A stretch of 64,000 bases of DNA. Source: Saccopteryx bilineata (lineage: Eukaryota > Chordata > Mammalia > Chiroptera > Emballonuridae). Shown here in pieces: positions 40,240 to 52,112 of the stretch (positions within the stretch are counted from its first letter, which is position 1; each line of letters starts with the position of its first letter). The stretch covers positions 132,522,522 to 132,586,521 of the forward strand of contig NC_089490.1 of the NCBI RefSeq assembly GCF_036850765.1. Reading direction: 5' to 3'. Below the pieces are notes generated by a model. The model was not told where the DNA came from and made no database searches. It saw nothing but the letters and a program-made list of their open reading frames with translations. A program made the position numbers and the translations under genes.

Positions 40240-40445
40240 AAGACCATCTGGTGCAATGCTCCTCAAACTCCAGGGTATATAAACTTACTTTGAGACCTTA
40301 TTAAAACACAGGTCCCGGCCATTACACCGAGTTCCAGAGTCTGTAGGTCTTGGCTGTGACCTGAGAATTTCCATTTTTAATAAGCTCCCTGGGAGCTAGT
40401 GAGTGAGTCTACCCTGGACCACTGAATATCACTGGTGCAAATCTT
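40240..40445 (+). mobile_element. Ancient hAT-type (MER1-group) fragment
   Basis: AATGCTCCTCAAACTCCAGG, TTATTAAAACACAGGTCCC, GAGTCTGTAGGTCTTGGC and AGCTCCCTGGGAGCT follow in the order of a common Charlie-derived non-autonomous element. Confidence 0.65.
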
Positions 40446-41339
40446 CCCCCATTTACTTCTGCCACCTCTAGTCCCTTGTGGCCATTCTACCACACAACAG
40501 CATTGTCATTTACGGAGACCGCCCAGCTCCCTACAGTAACACCGCGGCTACCCTCCAGACCTACAAACAGCCCCACAGTCGTGAGCCCTGAGCACTCAGG
40601 ACACAGACCAAGCTGAGGGCTTCAGGGAAATAAAACATGTTTCCTCCAGGAGCTCATGACACTCAGAAACGTGTCCAGGAACAGCTTCCACATGTTTTCC
40701 CACAGTACTCTTTCCGTAGAAGTCTCCTGGGAAGAGTTGGCCCAGGGAGGAGGGCAGATGTCACACTCACTTCCAGAGGGAGTAGAGAGTCCCCACTGAG
40801 GACACAAGCCTAAAATGACTTGCACGTAACTCACAGGCCTCTCCTCAGGTGACTTTCCTAAGCTCTGTGGCCCTGCACAAGCCTGGCCCTTGCCTGTGTC
40901 AGCCGTGAGGGGAAGCACACCCACCCTGCTTTCCCCAGGGCAGCGAGAAGGGCCTGGACTTCGACGGCCTTGAGTTCTGATTCTGGCTCTCGCTGCAGCA
41001 TCTCTTACTGCATGTGCTGTTTCTGGGAACTCTATTTCTTCATAAATAAAACATGGCATGACACCACCTCACGTGTAGGGCTGCGAGAAGTAGGAGAAAT
41101 AGTGTGTGCAAGCACAGGGCAGAATGGCAGCCACAGTGCCCAGCCCAGGAAGGGCAACCAGAAGTGCCCCCGCAGCCCAGCAGCAGGCCTGGGGGCGGGT
41201 CTCATGAGGAGCCACCACTGTGCCCCGGGACTGTGGCCTCAACTCAGAAGTTACAACCAGTGTCCAGTGCTTTTATCTAGAAGACACCAGCTATTTCTAA
41301 AGGACTGTTACTGCTTCTCAAAACTGTCAAAAGACCCTC

Positions 41340-41823
41340 TATTTTTAAACGGTTTTATTGATATAATTCCCACACTACACACTTCACCTATTTACACTGT
41401 AACATTCAATGGTTTTTAGTCTAGTGACAGAGTTGTGCACCCATCACCCTAATCTATGTGTACAACATCACCCAAAAAAGGGGGGATTACCCAAAAGAAG
41501 AAATCCCAGGCCCAAAGCAGTACCTCCCTGTTCCCTTCCAGCCCTGTACTCTCAGCTCCAGGCAACCAGCAGTTTGCTTTCTGAGTCTACAGATTCGCCT
41601 CTCTGGACATTTCAAATAAATGGAACCCCAGAAGATGGGGTCTTTTGTGTCTGGCTTCTCTCACTGAGCAGAAGGTTTCCAAGGTTTGTCCCTGCTGCAG
41701 CATGTATCAGCATTCCAGTCCTTTTCACTGCCTTGAGTGGTTCTGGTACCCTGTCCTTTTTGTTTATTGGACATTGGCAAAATGTTGGAGTAAACAGGCT
41801 GCTCCTTGGGAATCTGTGGTATT
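41340..41823 (-). mobile_element. L1 3' UTR fragment
   Basis: On the plus strand GGTTTTATTGATATAATTCC, AGAGTTGTGCACCCATCACC, TCTCTGGACATTTCAAATAA and TTTGTGTCTGGCTTCTCTCA appear in the order of an old L1M 3' end in reverse. It is interrupted at 41833 by a SINE. Confidence 0.87.
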
Positions 41824-41832
41824 TAAAAGACT

Positions 41833-42095
41833 AGTTTTTTTGTTTTGTTTTGTTTTTGTGACAGAGAGAGGGACAAATAGGGTCAGACAGACAGAAGGGA
41901 GAGAGATGAGAAACATCAATTCTTTGCTGCAGCTCCTTAGTTGTTCATTGATTGCTTTCTCATATGTGCCTTGACCATGGGCCTTCAGCAGACCGAGTAA
42001 CCCCTTGCTCAAGCCAGCGACCTCGGGGGTCTTGAACCTGGGACCTCCACATCCCAGTCTGACGCTCTATCCACTGTGCCAGCACCTGGTCAGGC
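41833..42095 (-). mobile_element. Rhin-like SINE in an L1 fragment
   Basis: The target copies are TAAAAGACT at 41824-41832 and 42096-42104. The body lacks part of the middle block compared with longer copies. Confidence 0.93.
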
Positions 42096-42104
42096 TAAAA
42101 GACT

Positions 42105-42270
42105 TTAACTTTTTAAATTTTGAGGACATTGTAGATTCACATGCAGTTGTAGGAAATGACACACTGAGATCTTCTGACCCTCCACCCACTGTCTCCCAGG
42201 GGTAACATCCAGCCTGCCTTTAGTACAGCCTCATTACCAGGAGGTTGACATAATCCAAGACCCTAAGTTA
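42105..42270 (-). mobile_element. Probable L1-related fragment
   Basis: TTTTGAGGACATTGTAGATT and CAGTTGTAGGAAATGACACA recall old L1 3' sequences in reverse. Whether it continues the fragment before the SINE is not certain. Confidence 0.5.
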
Positions 42271-42273
42271 TTT

Positions 42274-42612
42274 TCTTTCTTTTTTTTTTTGTTTCGTTTT
42301 TTAGCGAGACAGGAAGGGAGAGAGATGAGAAGTATCAACTTGTAGTTGCCTCACTTCAGTTGTTCATTGATTGCTTCTCATATGTGCCTTGACCAAGGGG
42401 CTAGAGTTGAGCCAGTGACACTTTGCTCAAGCCAGCAACCTTGGGCTCAAGCCAGTGACCTGAGGCTTCAATCTAGTGACCTTGAAATCATGTCAATGAT
42501 CCCATGCCCAAGCTAATGACCCTGCTCTCAAGCTGGTGATGTCGGGGTTTTGGATCTGAGATCTCAGCATCCCAGGTCAACACTCTATCTATTGCACCAC
42601 CACTGGACAGGC
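42274..42612 (-). mobile_element. Long Rhin-like SINE, older
   Basis: Repeated CAAGCC-type modules and ends TTGCACCACCACTGGACAGG. The target copies CAAGACCCTAAGTT (42256-42269) and CAAGACCCCAAGTT (42614-42627) differ at one base. Confidence 0.9.
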
Positions 42613-43334
42613 TCAAGACCCCAAGTTTTGGAGACCAGCAGTTGGAATATCTGATCAGCTCTCAAAGGGCCCTTTTTATTTAAAACATAGAGGCTAAAAA
42701 GTCATCACCACTGTCCCCGTCGAGGAATTGAAGTGGCTGAGCAGGAACCATGGTCCAAATGTGTGCTGTATGGGAGTTAGGCATGGAGACAGGAAGAAGC
42801 AGGAAGGGGGAGGCAGGAATAGTCCTTCCACTCACTGCCCCCGACCACCTCTATAAAGCCCCATAGTCACATACAGGGGGAGTTCTAGAAACTACTGGAG
42901 TCAGCACACACACTGTCCCCCTCCTGGGGCCTTGGCTCCATCAGAATCACCCATCTCCCCTCTCCCTCTTCCAGAGCCATCATGGCCTTGGTCTCGAGCC
43001 TCTGCCCCTGGATGTGTGTGCAGCAGCCTCCCCCTTCCGTCGCAGATACACCAGTGGATCTGAATCAAAAGCAAGCCGTCAGGGAGATGACAACACAAAC
43101 CACTGCTGGCTTAACAATGGTGCTCCCAAGCTGGCATCTACTCAGCAAAGCGCCACATGACCCAGTCAACGGGAAAGGGCTTTTGTTGGGGAGAGATAAG
43201 AGCCCTTGGGAGTTCGGCTTGCCAGTTGGGATAATGTGGTTTTGTTCTGGAAAAAGGCAGAAAAGGAAGAGAAAACACCTGTCCCTGGGAATACAGAGAA
43301 CCCCCTGGAAACCTTAGATGTCCGAGTGGCCAGT

Positions 43335-43450
43335 TCTGCCACTTATGCATCGTGTGGCTTTGGACAAGATCTTCATTCAACCTCTCTGGCCTTCAGATTC
43401 CTCATCTGCAAAATGGGGCTCACCCACAGAGTTCCAGTGAGGTGAAAATG
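43335..43450 (+). mobile_element. MIR-like fragment
   Basis: CCACTTATGCATCGTGTGGC, CCTCTCTGGCCTTCAGATTC and CTCATCTGCAAAATGGGG follow the MIR consensus order. Confidence 0.75.
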
Positions 43451-43623
43451 AGTTACTATGGGGACTGTTTGGAAGAGTGCTCACGACAGTACATGTCGAG
43501 CAAACACCAGCAGGAAGACACAGTGACATCCTGTAAAAGGAAGGTACCACGCACCACCCTGGGACCTCTTTAGGTGCCTCCCGAGCACAGGCCGGCAGGG
43601 TTCTCTACTTCCCTGTGTGCACA

Positions 43624-43946
43624 CAGCTGACCCTGAACAACATGGCATGACTGCGCGGGTCCACTCACGTGCGGATTTTTTCAATAAGCACAGTAAATGT
43701 ATTTTTCTTATGATTTTCTTAACATTTTCTTTTCTCTAGCTTACTTTATTGTGAGAGTGCATTATATAGTACATAAAACATACCAAACAGTTGCTAATCA
43801 ATTGTTTATGTTACTGGTAAGGCTTCTTTCTCGTAAACAGTTGGCTATTCATAGTTAAGTTTTTTGGGAGTCAAACAGTTATACTCTTAAATTTTCGACA
43901 GTGAGGCAGGGCAGTGCCCCTAACCTGCATTGTTCAGAGTCAACTG
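43624..43946 (+). mobile_element. Tigger-type non-autonomous element (MER44-like)
   Basis: The left end is CAGCTGACCCTGAACAACA and the right end TTGTTCAGAGTCAACTG, an inverted pair. The interior (TTTCTTTTCTCTAGCTTACT, GGTAAGGCTTCTTTCTCG, TTAAGTTTTTTGGGAGTCAA) matches what I recall of MER44. Length is 323 bp. Confidence 0.85.
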
Positions 43947-44101
43947 TATACTACCCCCATGACACAAAGAAGCATTTCCTAAGAGCAGGAACTATCCAGA
44001 ACATTTGTGCCTGATGTTCTCATTTATAAGCTGGTGACAACGTCCCTCACACCATGTTTGTGAGAGTTCAATAGAATGGTGTTATTAAACTACAAAGTGC
44101 T

Positions 44102-44432
44102 GCCTGACCAGGCGGTGGCGCAGTGGATAGAGCGTCGGACTGGGATGCGGAAGTACCCAGGTTCGAGACTCCGAGGTCCCGCGCGGGCTCATCTGGCTTG
44201 AGCAAAGAGCTCGCCAGCTTGGACCCAAGGTCGCTGGCTCCAGCAAGGGGTTACTCGGTCTGCTGAAGGCCCGCGGTCAAGGCACATGTGAGAAAGCAAT
44301 CAATGAACAACTAAGAAGTCGCAACGCACAACGAGAAACTGATGATTGATGCTTCTCATCTCTCTCTATTCCTGTCTGTCTGTCCCTGTCTATCTCTGCC
44401 TCTGTAAAAAAAAAAAAAAAAAAAAAAAAAAG
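44102..44432 (+). mobile_element. Rhin-like SINE, youngest-looking copy
   Basis: Head GCCTGACCAGGCGGTGGCGC, A-run of about 26 nt, and a perfect 15-bp duplication AAACTACAAAGTGCT at 44087-44101 and 44433-44447. Confidence 0.96.
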
Positions 44433-45624
44433 AAACTACAAAGTGCTGGTCAAATCTGACCAATGATCATTTCTAGTCTCTTCCCAGCAAGAGGACTGGT
44501 GCACAGAAGTTACTCACTAAAGCATGGAAGAGACAAAACATTCACACCTCTGGCAGGCAAGGCCTTGGCCACCTCTAATACTGGAGTCCTGGGAACAGCT
44601 TCCTTCAGGGGATGAAACACATCCATCTAAGAGCCCTTGGAGCACAGAGTAATCCCATCCATTCACCGTCTAGACTCACTGTGCCTGGCTTTTAAATCCC
44701 AGCCCTCCTGAATGCTGAGGAGGGGCCCCTCTCCCTGCCCTAGGTTAACACTAGCCAAAGAAAGAATGGCCAACTTTAACCTAAGAGTAATTGGTATACT
44801 TCAAAAATGGGAATAATCAAAATAATTAACATGCATCAAAGACTTCCTGTGTGTCTTGTACTATTCTATACATCTCCCATGGTTTATCTCCCTTCGTCCA
44901 TTTACCAGCCCCCTGATGTCGGAGCCCAGGTTGGCCCCAGTTTTCAGCTAAAGCAGCTGAGGGACCATGAGATTAAGTAACCTGCTCGTGTTACTTAAAA
45001 CCCACCTGGCAGAGGGCCTGGCAGACAGAATGTGTGCAACATTCATACCACCTGCACCTCGGCCAAGGCAGGCCCTGGGTGGAACTCTGGAAGGTGGTCA
45101 CTAATGTGTCCTGAGCTGGTACAACTATTGAGGGTCAGAGGTGGAGTGGACTCCAGAGCCCCTACTTACTCTTAGCGACCCTGCTCAAAAAAGTGGGGAG
45201 CGGGCTGAGAAGTGCAATGTGTCCGTGTCCCTTTATTGCTTGTAACTACAGCAAGCAGTTCAATAATTCAGTAAGCAGAGAGGAAAACAGAGTAATTAGC
45301 CTAATAGTCACAGGCATAGTAACACGTGCTCCTAACTGCTCAAACCTGGAGGCCCTGGAATAATCCTCTACTTCTCCCTCCTAAACTTTCTCCTATGTCA
45401 TCGGCTTTTAAAACTAGACAGTACATTCATACAAAAGCAGTTGTGCAGAACCCAGCAATCACTGCTAGACTCCTTAAGCCAGAATCTGGCAGGAATAGGA
45501 CTGAAGCAAAATTCAGTAAAATACATTTATAAACCAAACAAACTAACTCCTGGGTGATCTGATGAGCAGCCAGCTTTGAAGGAAACAAAGAGGTAGAAGA
45601 TATAAAATATGTGCCCTTAAAATA

Positions 45625-45864
45625 TACTGCTCACAAAAATTAAAGGATATTTCAAAATGAATACGAAGCAATAAAAAAATGCATTTGATTTTTTTTGATT
45701 GAACAAGAACATTAGAAAAGCAAACAAGTCAAAGAAAGTTGTTCAATTATGCAAATGAGATGCAAAACCAACTTTTATTTCATTGGTGAAAATGAACTGT
45801 ACAAAAGGCTGAAAGTACTGGAGTATCTGCATGTTCCCTGATCCCTTAATTTTTGTGAGCAGTG
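45625..45864. mobile_element. Tc1/mariner-like element, 240 bp
   Basis: Inverted ends TACTGCTCACAAAAATTAAA and the complement of TTAATTTTTGTGAGCAGTG, with TA at 45623-45624 and 45865-45866. The AT-rich interior has no transposase frame. Family name not known to me. Confidence 0.88.
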
Positions 45865-47044
45865 TATTCAACATCTAGTCAAAAAAAACCCAAAACACCA
45901 AAAGGTAACATTGGGAGGGATTCTGCTTCCTCCTTGGGCTCTGCCCTCTTCCCAGCCTACCCTTTCTACCAAGTTCCAGAAAGAGCTGAATGCTGTCAAC
46001 ATCCCAAGTTCTCACCTCCCATGCCCCCTTGGCTCCGCCCAGTTCCCCTATGTGCTCCTGGTTCATCCCACCCTGTCCCCCCAACGCCTTCCACGGCCAT
46101 GGTGACCACCCACACATCTCAGCCTCCACGGTCCACACCACCCTCAACACTGCACTCTGGAGTCCAGCTCTGCCGGAGTGCTCCCTGGCTTCTTTTTACC
46201 CTTACAGTTTCAGTGCTGGCATCCCCCCTTGCTCTGCCCCACTTCATTTGCTTACACTCACATTTTTGACAGTTATTCAAAAGGTCCTGAGCAGGCATCT
46301 GAACAGGGTGCCAGAAATCCTTCTATGACTGGGCCACCAGGGCCCCCTCTTTCCTGCTTTTATTGGACCTCACTTCTCTCATTCCTCCAGCCACATCCTC
46401 CTGCCTCCCTTCTCACCTTCTTCCCCATTCCTCTCCTTCCTGCACTCTTCCCCAAGGCGTCTCGGGGTCAACACTCACCAGTTGATGGATTTGGGGACGG
46501 GGCCCTACTTCAGTTTCAGGCAAATCCCTGTAATAAGCAGTGGGAAGCAGGTGGTACCCACTATCACCTGGCAGAGCTGGCTCCTGTGGCATGAAGGCAG
46601 CTGCCCGTTCAGAGGCCAGGACTGGGCACCCAGGGATGCCCACACCTACAGCCCATGCCCTGCCCACCAGTGCTCCTTTCCTGTGGCCTGGGCCTGCTGG
46701 GATGAGGTACGCATTCCTTCCAGGATGTTTGAAGGAGACTCTAGGGGTCCAGGCATCAGGGCCAGAAACTGAAGGTGGGAACAGGATGGAGAGGAGGCAC
46801 AGACTCCAAAGTCAGGCCTAGTTCTGATCTGAAGAGGACCTTGGAAAGCCATTTCCAGCTTCTCATTCCATTCTCACAATCAGTACAGGCATAACCAGAG
46901 CTCCCTTTTAGGTAAATGGAGCCACCTACCCAAAATATTTTTAACGGGAATGGGATGATTGAACCATGGTATAACATCACATCACCGTTTGCATTTATTT
47001 GCCAGCAACCATATCTCACGTTGGTATAGCTTTCTAGCAGTTCA

Positions 47045-47215
47045 TAAGGGCTATCACGTGCCTTATCTCATTTGGTGTTCAAACTAAGTAGCCAGGACAG
47101 GTTCACGGTGCTCACGTCACAGATGAGGAAGTTGGGGGCCATGAGCCTCGCCTGAAGTCATGTGCTCACTGACAGAGCTGAACCCAAACCTGCCTGTTTA
47201 ACAGCCTTTCTAACA
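47045..47215 (-). mobile_element. MIR-like fragment
   Basis: CACAGATGAGGAAGTTGGGG, TCACTGACAGAGCTGAACCC and neighbouring words resemble a MIR. Orientation and exact ends are uncertain. Confidence 0.45.
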
Positions 47216-48809
47216 ACCACGCTCTTGCTATTTCTGTAAACAGCACTCACCTTAACATTCCATACCTGAACCTTTTCTAACATTGAAAACATATGCAGGA
47301 TCACTTAAGTGGGCAGCTAATGAACTTAACCCAGTGGATAGAAGGGAGGAACAGCCAACGTGAGTCTGTGAAAGTTAATTTGGGACACCAGATAAAGAGC
47401 TTGTCAAAATGTCAGCAGCTCGTAAAACCCTTTTCTTTGAGGCTTGGGGTAGCTTGCAGATGGCCTGCTTGCATGCAAGATCAAAGGCCAGGCTAATGAA
47501 ATCTGTGCATGGTGATGAATGGTTGTTTATAATGTGTAAATCCTAACAGTGACAAACCAAACGCTGAGCAGAAAGAAATCTTCTCCTGACTCATCAAAAA
47601 CAGCAGCGAAGAGACTGGAAGAGCAAGGAGCCCATCTGTAAGCAGCATGGGGTCAACCTTCCCAGGAAGGGGCCCACAAGAGTCAACTGGTGGGCATGGG
47701 GAGAGAGGGCCTCCGTGGCAGGGCTCGTGCTCTGCTCTCCACTCTATGCAGAATGGATGTGCATAAACTAAGTAGTTCCTGGGGGAGATTTCCTAGCACC
47801 TTGCATGGCAGGAGCACTGTGACTCCACCAGGATTGCTTAGAGGACTTCATTTGTCTGCGTACAACGATGCTGCTAACTGTGCATGATCTTACTGACATA
47901 AACAAGTCTGGCAGACTATTTGCAAAGACTGTTTATTTAGTAGCTAGAAACAGGTTCACACCCAGGGACCCTAAGAAATTGCTCTATCTTGTTAGAGCTG
48001 AGAATCTGATTCCCAGGGAAGTTTTAGAAGTTGCGTAAAGATACATAAAGAGGTGTAGCATTACCAGAATCAATCCTAGGTCTGAATCCAAAATCTGTAC
48101 CGCTTCCTTTACTTTTATATATATAGGATAGGACAAATATTACCTATTATCCTGCCATCCTACCAATAACTCAATCTTGGTAATTATTACTCTTGCAGAC
48201 CTGTCAGGTGCATATATTTTATGTTGGTATAATCCACAGGGCGTGTTCACTTTTAATTGACTTTTTCCGTAATACCATTCTGTCTTAAGAGTCTTAATAA
48301 TTCAATCTTTTCTATAAGAGCTATTCTTGGGGAAATCTACTCTCGTTTTCTTAACCATTACCATATGTTGAACCTATAGACTGTCTCCGATTTTCCTCTA
48401 TTATACATAATGTTCATATAAATATAATCACACAAAATAACTTTTCCCCTGTTTTGACTGGTTTTCTCTGGTGAGGGTCCCAAAAAGGGGATTACTAGAT
48501 GAGCTATAGTTCTTCATACAGATGACCACACTGTATGCCAAGTGTTACCACTTTATGCTGCTACTGGCAACGCATCAGGATGTCACCCCTACCACTGCTT
48601 TTTTTTTTATTGTATTTGCTTATTATTTAAGGGGCTAAAAAGCTAAGCCCTTTCACTAGACTAGACCATCTCTGTTTCAGATAAGTGGCAACCTTCTAAG
48701 CCCAAATAGGGGACTGAGCAATCCCTTAAAGATCAGATCCACTGGCTACACAAAGAAGCTACTGACAATTTAGCAGGAATATGATTAAATGACATTCTTT
48801 TTCTTCTTT

Positions 48810-48980
48810 TTAAAGATTTTATTTATTTATTTTAGAGATGGGGGTGGGGGACAGCAGGAAGCATCACCTTGTAGTAATTGCTTCTCGTATGTGCCTTGGC
48901 CAGGCAAGCCTGGGGTTTCGAACAGGCGACCTCTGTGTTCCAGGTCGATGCTTTACCCACTGCACCACCATGGGTCAAGT
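48810..48980 (-). mobile_element. Family-C-like SINE, old
   Basis: TTTATTTATTTATTTTAGAG at one end, then CTTCTCGTATGTGCCTTGGC and CCACTGCACCACCATGGGTC at the other, a diverged tRNA-derived SINE in reverse. Confidence 0.75.
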
Positions 48981-49899
48981 GGCTACATCCTACATCATAG
49001 TTCTAAACCCAGCTCTGTCCACCTGAGCCCTAAGATGACTCCTACCAAGGCCTTGCTGTTAGGCAGAGAAGATGTAAACAAGGCAAGACAGATGTGGGAA
49101 GCCTGGCCCCCAGGCACCAAGTGCACAGGGGGACACTGCCCTCTGTCTCAGCTCCATGCACATTCACTGAAGAGGAGGTGCCATCTCCAGAACAGAATGA
49201 TGAAATTGCAGCTGGGAAGAAGGAAGGGAGAGCCAAACGTGAACACCCCAGCCAAACTCGTTAGAATGCAAAGGTTCAAACTCCATGTCCATGTAGCATT
49301 TCTCTAAGAGATGTTGAAATCGTTGGCTAACTATGGGGGAGGCTTCTGCTTCCTGTAATTAGAGTCAGAGTCTCAGAAGCAGCCAAGTTTATGGCATCTC
49401 ATATCCATGTACCATGCACTGATGAGAGAAACACAAAATGTTTCAACCTCACATTTCGATCCTGGAATCCCTCCAGCATCCTGAAGTCCTAAGAAGTGAC
49501 TTCTAGACAGGGATGTTGTATGCCCTCAAGCTTGCTGGCTCTCAAATGCCCAGCTCAGAAAGCTGCTCCTCACCTCAACCATCTGCGAGGCTGAACTGAA
49601 AGATGCCCTCATCTGTGAAAGGAACGTCAGGGAACCAGAAAAAGCTGTGCTGTGTGAGAATGGCCCCTGGCGCTCCAGCTGTCCACACTGGCCTTGCTGG
49701 GAACACATGATAAATACCCTTGGAGTTCACTGCAATGGCTCCCAGCTTTGGCTCCCAAGCTCACCCAGGGATGGAGGTTCCAAGCCCTGCCAATGACTAC
49801 TTCTAGGACTTCAGGCAATTGACTTAACCCCCCAGTGCCTCAAGTTTCCCCATCTGCAAAATAAGAGTAGCAACAGTGCCCACTTCCTAGAAGAAGAGT

Positions 49900-50118
49900 T
49901 GAAAGCGTGACCTCTGGAGTCAGACTGCCTGAGCTGGCACCCTAGCCCTGCCACCCACTAGCTGTGTGCCCTCAGGATCCTCTACCCTCTCTGGGCCTCA
50001 ATTTTCTTGCAAAATGGAGATAATAGTACTCAGTCTCAGGATTGTTATGCAACAGTATTTGTAAAGGGCTTACAAGAGGGCCTGGCACAGCTGGTCCTAC
50101 ATAAGCATTTGCCAAATA
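49900..50118 (+). mobile_element. MIR, nearly full length
   Basis: GCGTGACCTCTGGAGTCAGA, CCACTAGCTGTGTGCCCTCA, GGGCCTCAATTTTCTTGC, GGAGATAATAGTACTCAG and GGGCCTGGCACAGC follow the full MIR order. Confidence 0.87.
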
Positions 50119-50811
50119 ATTAAAATAGCCCACTGGATTGTTTGAGGACTCAAGGCTGCTCGACCCAATTCCTGGCATGCCGTCAGTCTTCGCCAAATGT
50201 TTGGTTTCACTTTGGGACAGGGCTTCGGGGCCACAGATTCAGGAAGGCTGTAAGGATGGACCCCCCAGGGCTGCTGTGGGCCAGGTGGCAGGGGCAGGGC
50301 TCAGAGGGACTAGCTCAGGACCCATGAGGAGCCACAGTTGTGGGAAGGAACCACATACAGGTACTGTTGAGAGGAGCTCCTAAGACAGGGCCTTGAATCA
50401 TTCAGCTATAACAGTGTTCTGCGTAACACCAAAACCAAGAAAAAAAACCTGTCCAGTCTACACAGTAAGTAGGAACTGGCATAAAATAAAAGATGGTAAG
50501 ACCCCTGTCAACAGACATAAGTAGAGACTTGTCACCTCCTTGGAATCTCGCCCCACATCCTTCCCGACCCCTGATAACAACTCTCCAATTAACTGAATGT
50601 ATGAAGAAGAAATAAATTCACCCCCCCATGTTATTATGAATCAAACAAAACAAAAAAACTGCCAGAGTAGAAATGCAAAACTAATCACTGTTAACAGAAC
50701 TCACATAATTCTGATCCAATCACCAGCAAAAAACCTCTGATCCTACCTTTAAAACAGCACTTCAATTAAATCTTCAACAGCCTTTTAGAATTCTGAAATG
50801 ATATATATATT

Positions 50812-51184
50812 TTTTAATTCATTGAGAGGAGTGGAGGCAGAGACAGACTCCCACATGCACCCTGACAGGGATCCACCCAGCAAGCCCACTGGGGGTGATG
50901 CTCTGCCCATCTGGGAGCATCAGCAACCAAGCTCTTCTTAGTGCCTGAGGCAGAGACCATGGAGCCATCCTCAGCACCCAGGGCCAACTTGCTCCAATCA
51001 AGCTATGGCTGCAGAAGAAAGGGAAAGAGAAAGAGGAAAAGAGAGAGAGAGAGAGAAGCAAGAGGGGGACGGATGGGGTGGAGAAACAGATGGGTTCTTC
51101 TCCTGTGTGCCCTGACCAGGAATTGAACCCAAGTCATACACACACTGGGCTGACACTCTACCGCTGAGCCAACCGGCTAGGGCC
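50812..51184 (-). mobile_element. VES-like SINE, older
   Basis: Ends on the plus strand with GCTGAGCCAACCGGCTAGGGC. The left flank AAATGATAT recurs at the right flank; the CTCF-like cores of younger copies have decayed. A second SINE inserted directly beside it. Confidence 0.9.
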
Positions 51185-51199
51185 AAAATGATATTTTTA

Positions 51200-51531
51200 T
51201 TTTATTTATTTATTTTTATTTTTTTACAGAGGCAGAGATAGGGACAGACAGAAAGGAACGGAGAGAGATGAGAAGCATCAATCATTAATTTCTCGTTGCA
51301 CGTTGCGACTTCTTAGTTGTTCATTGATTGCTTTCTCATATGTGCCTTGACCATGGGCCTTCAGGAGACCGAGTAACCCCTTGCTGGAGCCAGCAACCTT
51401 GGATCCAAGCCAGTGACCTTTTTGCTCAAACCAGATGAGCCCGCGCTCAAGCTGGCGACCTTGGGGTCTCGAACCTGGATCCTTCCGCATCCCAGTCCGA
51501 CGCTCTATCTACTGCGCCACCACCTGGTCAG
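51200..51531 (-). mobile_element. Rhin-like SINE inserted next to the previous SINE
   Basis: GGCCAAAATGATATTTTTA occurs at 51181-51199 and again at 51531-51549, so the target duplication includes the end of the older SINE. This dates it after the VES-like neighbour. Confidence 0.94.
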
Positions 51532-51868
51532 GCCAAAATGATATTTTTAAAAACCATTATGGATATGGGTTTCCATCCCCTGGGGCTGGGATGACACCTG
51601 GTTCTCCCCTTCCCCTCCCCACACCCAGCAGGAGGTGAGTTTCCTAAGAGCTGCTGGCTTTCCTGAGCAGAACCTTTTCACCAGCACCTCTCACCAGGTA
51701 CAAGTCCCTGCAACCAGGATACAGACCAAAGAGTGTGTGCACATGCATATGTGTGCCCCTGTGTGTGTGTGCTTGTAAGTGTGAGGGGAGTGAAGGAGGT
51801 GAGCTCCCTGCTCTACCTCCCATGGCTCTCAAGCTCTATAAGGAAATGGAGCCTGCCATAAAATATCG

Positions 51869-52112
51869 TATTTCCCCATGTATAAGATGCACCTTAATTT
51901 GGGGGAAAGAAATATGAAAAAGTGTATTACATAAAATTACTGAACTCAAGTTTTGTTCATTATAAAATTCATACAACTCCTCATCCATGCAAAAAAGTGG
52001 GAAATGCAAGTAAAAAAATCTACAACCACTGTATAAAACGCACCCAGGCACCCGGTTTTTAGACCCCAAATTTTCTGAAAAACGATGTCTTATACATGGG
52101 GAAATATGGTAA
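51869..52112. mobile_element. Terminal-inverted-repeat element, family not assigned
   Basis: CGTATTTCCCCATGTATAAG at the left is mirrored by CTTATACATGGGGAAATATG at the right. The interior has TATAAAACGCACCCAGGC and no coding frame. The ends resemble those of the sequence at 63627. Confidence 0.75.

Noticed and set aside
44102..44430. Retroviral or LTR element
   Set aside because: No LTR pair, primer binding site or polypurine tract; structure and target copies fit a tRNA-derived SINE. No endogenous retrovirus was recognised anywhere in the window.
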